Source: Prunus persica
Lineage: Eukaryota > Streptophyta > Magnoliopsida > Rosales > Rosaceae
NCBI RefSeq assembly: GCF_000346465.2
Contig: NC_034010.1
Location: 20,242,335-20,306,334 of the forward strand
DNA: 64,000 nt
Reading direction: 5' to 3'
In this document: positions 57,833-64,000 of the stretch, in pieces
How positions within the stretch are numbered: the stretch's first letter is position 1
Layout of the letters: the number at the start of each line of letters is the position of its first letter
The notes under the pieces: generated by a model
Seen by the model: the letters and a program-made list of their open reading frames with translations, nothing else
Databases searched by the model: none
Told to the model about the DNA's origin: nothing
Position numbers and translations under genes: made by a program

Positions 57833-58651
57833 CACATATTTAACTCATGTCATTTTCCTAATTCTTTCTCCAGCTAAGAAACCTTATTATGCAAACTTCA
57901 TCTAGTCCTTTTGTTACTGGAAAAATACTCAAAACAGACACTAAAAAAAAATGTAAAATCTGTTTATTTTTATATTCAATCTAAGTTATTTTAGATTAGT
58001 TTGGATAATTAGCTAGATTGAGTGCGATTTCTGTTCCTTATTTTAATTTTTTGTTCACTTATTTGCAATATTTATATAAAAATAATAGTGTTTTGGACAA
58101 ATGTAAGTACAATCTGAACAAAATCTAGAATTTGAGAATTTATTAAGATGATAAGTAATTCTTTGTGCCCTCTTCTCTTTTTCTTGTTGGGGTTTACTGT
58201 TTATATATATATATAATGCACATACATACAGGTGGTGAGTCTACAGGCCGAGCTCTCATACTTACAAGCCCACTTAGCAACATTGGAGCTTCCATCGCCA
58301 CCTCCACCCCCTCCTCCGCCATCAATCATAACTCCACCTCCACTCTCCATCTCAGACCTTCCATTGGCTGCCTCCTCCATGCCTGCCACATACGACTTGT
58401 CCTCACTTTTTGAACCCATGGTCATCCAACAACCTTGGGTCGTGCAACACCGGGCGCTGCATGATCCACGCCACCATCAGTTCGGAGGAGGCAGTAGCGG
58501 TTCGGGTTCATCATCAACTGGCGGCGGTGGTGGTGGCGGCGGCGATCTTCAATCTTTGGCTCGGGAACTCCTTCACAGGCATGGCCAATCTCTATCACCT
58601 GGGTCTTTGCCGTGCTCTGAGGCCTCACCATCTCAATCTCCCTCCAAATGA
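55807..58651 (+). CDS. LOB-domain transcription factor, class I (LBD18/LBD30-like)
   Basis: Two exons (55807-56145 and 58232-58651, phase 0) encode 252 residues. The zinc-finger-like motif is [15 protein letters not shown] (about 30-44), followed by the GAS block [20 protein letters not shown] and [20 protein letters not shown]. The intron falls after HIFALQQQ. Exon 2 starts with the leucine-zipper-like [20 protein letters not shown], then an eight-Pro run, [21 protein letters not shown], a [10 protein letters not shown] stretch, a Gly run, and [15 protein letters not shown]. These C-terminal landmarks match the LBD18/LBD30 branch, which acts downstream of auxin in lateral root emergence and in xylem differentiation. 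The intron begins with a GT repeat directly at the donor. The 5' neighbour in opposite orientation is the LBD19/31-like gene 12 kb away. LBD18 versus LBD30 cannot be settled by eye. Confidence 0.93.
56146..58231 (+). other. Intron of the LBD18/30-like gene
   Basis: 2.1-kb intron. It opens with a GT repeat that contains the donor site and ends TACATACAG. A CT run (57780-57816) passes into a TA run (to about 57832). No coding sequence recognised. Confidence 0.85.
57780..57832. repeat. (CT)n(AT)n compound microsatellite
   Basis: CT run followed at once by an AT run, inside the LBD18/30-like intron. Confidence 0.95.
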
Positions 58652-60478
58652 GAGTTTGAGACTTAGCTGATGATCAATTGATTTACCAGTACTTGCCTGA
58701 TGAAATGCATGTTGATTATATGTGATATATATATATATACTAGCAAGGGAGAGCATAGTATTAGGGTTGTTTCAATGGGCAAGTAATTTGAATGACTGAT
58801 CTATATATCAATATTTTTTTATTTAACTTGTTACTTTGCTCATTTCTTTCATTTTCAAAATACTTGGTGATAATTCAAAAATAGGGCTATGAATATGGAA
58901 AATGCTAGGCATATCGCATTTATATACCATATTGTGTATCACCTTTCTGTACACAATATGGTATATAAATGTGGTATGCCTAATATTACCCTATGAATAT
59001 AGGGCATGTTTGAAAATGTGGATCAAATACAATTATTTCACGTCGAAGAAGGAATATATTAAGTTATAACTCTCCTTAAATTGCACCTATGTCTTTTGAG
59101 ATAATTCATGTATTGTAATTAGCTTCAAGTGAAAATCTGACAAGGAGCAGATTGATCCTAGCTAGCCTAGTGGTGATAATGAGTAATGATATTGGGTCTG
59201 TTAAGAGTAAGGTGTGGGAGCATGGATTGTCTGCCTCACTGTTGGGACATGGGATTTGCCAAATCGGGGAAGTAAAGCCTTGCAGAGTATGAAAGTACTT
59301 TTGCGTGACCATGAAGATGAAAATAATCTTTGTAATAGTTAAAATAATTTTTTCACAACTCATTTGCAATGGTTCAGTTCAATTTGGGGCGTTGATAAAC
59401 AGTAGCATACGCATAGACTGATAGTTTCATGGCGTTTTGTTTTGGTTTTGGTTTTGGTTTTGTTTTTGGTTTTTTTTTTTTAAATTATAAAAATAAACAT
59501 TTTAAATACAAGCAATAGTAACTTCAAGGGAAAGAGTGGTCCGCAAACTAAGTTTCTTTTTTATTGGGTCGACCCGTTGGGGTTTGGCTTTAGTTTCTTG
59601 TTTGTGGGTCTAATCCTTTGGGCTAGTTGCCTGCCTTGGTCTCTTGGGCTCATACACTTCTAAAGAAGATCAAACCAATTCATTTTATGTCATTCCTACG
59701 AATATCAATTCATCCACTGATAAAGCATAATAATAATCCATGTTGGAGAGCCAAGTCCATGCTTGCTAAAAAGGGTTTCATCATGATTATAGGTAGAAGG
59801 GAAGAATTCATAATTTTTTTTCCAACAAACAGAAAACATGGTTTTTTAGTGTTTCCGTAGGCAAAACCGAAAAAAATGTCATGCATTTGTCCTTTTGCTC
59901 TCCATCCCTCCATCCCCCCTCTGTTTTTTAAGTAAACTCATAAACGTCACCAGACGGACCTTAACGGTCGAATTTGTATGTTAGGCCAGTGAATGCAGAC
60001 AACAGAGCTTCCGAAGGATCCATACACAATTCACATGAGGAGAATAAACAAGAAGCTCCAAGGATAATGACATTCCATTCCATCTAATTGTTACTAGAGC
60101 AAAAGATTTAAGCAGCTAAGCTTAATTGGAAGCAGTCATGATTCAAGATACAAAACCCGATTAGAGGTGAGTTGTTTATCGTATTCTTCAGGCTCTATAT
60201 GCTGCATCCACACAAATGACGTCAGATTACTAAACGATAGTTGTTGCTATAAATCATCATCCAAATTTGTAGTGGACCTACCGGTATATAGAATTTCTGT
60301 GTAGGGAAACAAACTCAGATATATGATAATAATGTCAATATTATGTGATTCTAATACTATAATGTGAAGAAAGGAATAATCAGATCTTACCCCTATCATT
60401 CCTGGCAACCAGGAGTAATATACTTGGAAATTGACACTTGTCCTCGTGACTGCAGATAATAAAACTTGGAGATGGAGC
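58652..60478. other. Intergenic between convergent LBD18/30-like and PPR genes
   Basis: AT-rich. Contains the hairpin at 58901-58989, a GGTTTTGGTTTTG run (59441-59470) and possible 3' UTR exons of the PPR gene near 60200-60470. No ORF with family resemblance. Confidence 0.5.
58901..58989. repeat. Near-perfect hairpin, arms about 32 bp
   Basis: The left arm (58906-58938, TAGGCATATCGCATTTATAT then ACCATATTGTGTA) is the inverse of the right arm (58950-58982) with about three mismatches. The loop is about 11 bases (TCACCTTTCTG). It could be a tiny foldback MITE or an inverted-repeat RNA precursor. It lies about 250 bases after the LBD18/30-like stop. Confidence 0.85.
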
Positions 60479-62436
60479 CTATGAAGCAGGAACTCTGGAA
60501 TTTGCTTCAGTTTCTGCAAATTCTCTCAAGATTGTATCCACCTCTTCCACAACCCCTAGTTTTCTAAACCATGCCGCCAGTGTTTCTGCAGCTTCTTTCC
60601 CAACCATGATACCATCTCTCTCCAACGCCATCAGAAATTTTAATGCCTTCTGAAGTTTATTCTCCTTTTCATAAGCAGCCAACACTAGAGCTATACATTT
60701 ATCAGTGGGTCTAATACCAGCCGTCCTCATGTTTTCAAACGCAACACGTGCCTTTTGACTTTGACCTGATACACCATATGCATTTATGAGAAGTCCACAT
60801 AGCTTAGCATCCGGAGAAATACCAGCTAGCTGAACTGCATTGAACACTCTTTGAGCGCCTTCAGTATCACCAACCATAGAGTATGCTCTTAACAATGCCT
60901 TGTAAACTTCACTTCCAGCATAAATCTCTTGGGCATCCATTTCTATGAGTAAACTCTCTCCTTGATCAGGCACTCCAGCTCTAATATAGGCCATGATCAT
61001 TGAGCCATACGATCTTTTATCCAATGGCTGCCCAAGGAGCTTAATTTCTTCAAAAGTTTCTTCAGCCAGCTTAACATGTCCAGCCTTGCTATACATGTCA
61101 ATCATGGCCGTTAGAGTTACCTGATCACATATGAAGCCTCTAGCCTTCATGTTTGAAAGGATTTTAACAGCTTCCTCAATTCGGTTTTGCTTCCCATAAC
61201 CATGAATTATTTTGGTATAGTCACGAAGATTGACTTCAAAAGATTCTTCTAGTACAGCAATTTCTGCCACCTATGAACAGTTCAATAAGCCATGGACTTT
61301 AGGTTATATAAGTGGCTACCAATTTAAAAAAATTCACTTGCAAGTGTAGGAACATATAATTTCAGGATATGATATAAGTTCCTTCAAAAACTGTATCTTT
61401 TAGAAGTTAAAAAATTTCGAAGAAGTCTGACATTGGCTCCAACTAAACTATGTCAAGTACAAAGGGCATTTCAATTTGCTCAAAACTTCATCAATATAAA
61501 ATGAGATTCTCTCCCACATTTTTGTTACAAAAATATGACATTTGTAAGTGAACTTGTTGATGACAATAAAACATATCGTGCACAGCCAGAGAAGCTCCTA
61601 ACAAGCAGATCAAAATGAACAAAGAAAACTGGAGTTCAACAAAATGTAATGAATAAAAGTGGGAAGAGGATAAGATCTTGAAAGAGATGGAACATCTTCA
61701 ATAGCATTCACCCATCAGTCTCACAAATTCAGAAACAGGGCACCTAAGCAGATTCTCAAACAAGAAGTCACCTACAATGCTAAAGGGGTTCTTCTACAGA
61801 AAGAAATCATTTGACTAAGTTTCAGGGTTTCAATTACAACTGCCAATGTTAGACTTTTATAACAATGAAACTCAAAGCATACATTTTGAACACATTACAA
61901 ATCCCAAAAACAAAAAAACACTCATAATAAGAAATTAAAAGAAAAAATAATACCTGAAGATAAAGTGGGTGATCCTTTATCCTCAATTCTTTAAGAACCG
62001 CAAGCCAGTGAGCTCTGCTAGGCTTCATAGCCCTAACCCAAGCAGCCAATAACTCACACAAACTACCCTTCTGAGGAGAATAGCAAATGAGCTGCCTCAT
62101 CAATGCCTTACAACGTTTGGCCATATGATATGGCAATTGAGCTATAGCTTGTTTCTGGGCTTCAGTAATCTCAGGGTCTACCGCATCCAACTTAAACCTT
62201 GGCTTCCCGTCTTTACTTTCTGTCTGTGCTGTCTCTTCCACGCTTGCAGCCGCTAAGGGTCGGTGAAAATGGTGGCCATTGGAGCAGAGACTCATTGGGA
62301 TTGCCCAGAAAGTGCTGCCCGTGAATTGGAGGTGATGGGTTTTTCTCAATCCGTTGATTACTGGGTTTGCTGGGTGTGGATAGCAAATCATGTTGGAAGC
62401 ATAGGTGGCCATGGAAAAAATGTGGCAAGCTGCCAT
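60479..62436 (-). CDS. P-type pentatricopeptide repeat protein (At1g01970-like)
   Basis: Two exons on the minus strand (62436-61954 and 61270-60479, phase 0) encode 424 residues. I started at the ATG at 62436 because the frame extends upstream only through a TTG. Six 35-residue P-type PPR motifs run from about 172 to 385; motif starts include LRDYTKIIHGYGKQN, VTLTAMIDMYSKAG, RSYGSMIMAYIRAG, EVYKALLRAYSMVG, KLCGLLINAYGVSG and KCIALVLAAYEKEN. PPR proteins bind RNA one base per repeat and act in organelle RNA processing. The N-terminal 65 residues are Ser/Ala/His-rich and low in acid, compatible with a plastid or mitochondrial transit peptide. The block TEAQKQAIAQLPYHMAKRCK and MKPSRAHWLAVLKELR matches what I remember of Arabidopsis At1g01970. 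There is no E, DYW or SMR domain. The RNA target is unknown. Confidence 0.93.
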
Positions 62437-64000
62437 TGAAATGAACAAAGAAGCAAAGGCAACTTTTTTTGGAATTGGGTCAGAGTGAGTGAAAATTAGT
62501 TGTTTAAGGTGTGGTTTCCATGGCTAATTTAGGCCGAGCAAAAGAAAGGAAAAGGTCCAGTCGCAGACTGGGATTTTTTGCCGGTTGCCAATCTAACAGC
62601 CAGCAGCGGTAGTTTTCCCGGCTTGTTAGGCAGGTTGGGCTCTCTGCCCATTATAAAGAAAGGCCTTGAATTTTAGGGTCCAAGGTCCAGCTATTTTTTC
62701 ATGGGCCAATAGACTATGAAGAGTAGATCTCTCTTTATGTTACCGTCATACCGACATGTAATGTTATTAATCCAAATTATGATATGGGCAGACAACGTGT
62801 TTATATTATAAGGTATTATATTTTATTTTTAGAAGAAACAAAATTTTAAGTACTAAAATATCAAACCATTAAATTAAGAGTCCAAATCAGGTGGATCAAT
62901 ATCCACACTATCAAGAAGCCATCGATACAACTTCTCACTCTCACTATTGAGAATGTCCCAGTGACATACATGCCACAATCAACCACATAACTCAAAAACA
63001 CATAAATATAAATTTTTTGGATGAACTTAAAATAAAATTCATTTGTATTCAATATTAATTTACCAGATAGTATTGAAACCACCTGTTCACAAAATTCTTA
63101 AAAAGGTCAACAATAAAAAATCCTCAAATGTACACCAATATCTTATTTGTAGCTCATTATATTTAAAGGGTGCCTCCACTCTTGTATGTTGAAGACTACA
63201 ACAATACATTTGGATAAAGGAAATAAATTTAGGATTTTGACAAAAATTAGAGTCTCTAAATTGACATAAAACAATTCCCGTATTTGAATAACAAAATAAA
63301 GAAATTTAGAAATTTCGCGTGGGAAAAAAATATGGAAATAAACGTTAAATTCCATGTTTAAATCCATTAGCCAAACAATAAATTTTATAAATTCTAGAAC
63401 ATTAATTTTCGTCATTTTAAATTTCATAATTTATGATGGAATAATCTCCACTCATCACAGGCGGAGGCGTTTTGGTGTCAGATCGCTACCACCATCCTTT
63501 TTGCGATACATTCATTTTTGGAATAAATTTCAGAGACTCTTTGGGTTTCCTGTGTAATTTCACCTCTTATTTGTGAGAGCTTTCCATTATGTTAGAGTTT
63601 TATTTGTATTGTTATGGCGTGATTTTTTCAAACTTTATATGTTTTTTTGTTGTTCTGAGTTTGCACTCTTAGTTGCAATGGTGAAGCTAGAAAATCTATC
63701 AAGAGGGATCAACCCTCAAGTGACAAGATTAACACAAAATAAATTAAAAAATTCATCTAATAATATTATTAAGTTATTACAAATAAAGAAATAATTAAAA
63801 AGGTAAGTAGCATAAGTTAGGGACACGCAAGACAAAAAATTTCATCTTCTGTAAGTCATCATTCTACTTTTGTAGTTTTTTCAAAAGGTAAGATGATGAG
63901 AAATGTCAAATTTCAGAAACACTGTATACAAAAATCAAGTACAAACATGTAAAACGAGAAAATATGCTAAACATGAGAAGGGTCACTTGACCACTGTCCT
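62437..64000. other. Upstream of the PPR gene and right-hand intergenic DNA
   Basis: The first 250 bases are the presumed promoter of the PPR gene, G+C-richer, with GGGCC/GGCCC-type motifs near 62580-62710 that could be TCP sites (plus-strand AGGTTGGGCT and ATGGGCCAA). The remainder is AT-rich and shows no recognisable gene on either strand. Confidence 0.45.

Noticed and set aside
59106..59369. An 87-codon minus-strand ORF after the LBD18/30-like gene
   Set aside because: Random-looking composition, no conserved motif, and position in probable 3' flank.
1..64000. CRISPR arrays, bacterial-type operons, phage genes or tRNA/rRNA genes
   Set aside because: Repeats here are minisatellites without regular spacers of unique sequence, genes have spliceosomal introns, and no cloverleaf or rRNA-like stretch was recognised by eye. 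A tRNAscan or Rfam search could still find a small RNA gene I missed.

Overview
The window is nuclear DNA of a flowering plant (eudicot). The evidence is GT-AG introns in orthologues of plant-only families (AHL, MAP65, LBD, P-type PPR), high A+T intergenic DNA, many short-period microsatellites, MITEs and LTR remnants, and a decayed piece of plastid DNA. Overall similarity suggests a woody rosid, possibly Rosaceae/Prunus-like, but that is an impression and not something the sequence proves. Layout, left to right: 1-1386 is a decayed plastid insertion (clpP intron 2/exon 3 joined to ndhF). 1996-4695 (+) is a cornichon cargo-receptor gene in four coding exons. 5641-8990 is an old repeat interrupted by a solo LTR (6422-8000) with a perfect 5-bp target-site duplication. 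8991-12039 is non-coding and holds a foldback MITE and diverged duplications. 12040-12600 (-) is a DUF4408/DUF761 gene. 13791-14291 is a MITE with a TAA target site. 14486-19120 (-) is an AT-hook/PPC (AHL) gene with an unusual N-terminal half and a possible internal alternative first exon. 20720-21350 is a diverged minisatellite. 21889-26312 (-) is a twelve-exon MAP65-3-like microtubule bundler. 28570-33000 is an orphan promoter-like block followed by a nest of transposable elements, including a MULE-like element of about 2.9 kb. 33720-35639 (+) is an intronless gene for a conserved nuclear protein with a FAR1-like Cys/His module. 36000-41300 is non-coding with two tandem arrays. 41340-43848 (-) and 55807-58651 (+) are two LOB-domain transcription factor genes, head to head. 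Between them sits a PIF/Harbinger element (44953-49044) with an intact transposase ORF, a second truncated copy of that ORF and a 100-N assembly gap. 60479-62436 (-) is a P-type PPR gene. The genes do not form an operon-like system. The clearest link is historical: an AHL gene of the AHL7 type plus an LBD18/30-type and an LBD19/31-type gene in one neighbourhood recalls, from memory, the Arabidopsis clusters At4g00200-At4g00220 and At2g45410-At2g45430. The best candidate for something undescribed is a phase-compatible alternative first exon inside AHL intron 1 (16728-16812, minus strand). It would give an AHL lacking its AT-hook but keeping the PPC domain. The most important caution is the repeated transposase next to the N gap, which looks like an assembly artefact. 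Exon coordinates were derived by hand from reading frame, splice consensus and family similarity; none is backed by transcript data.
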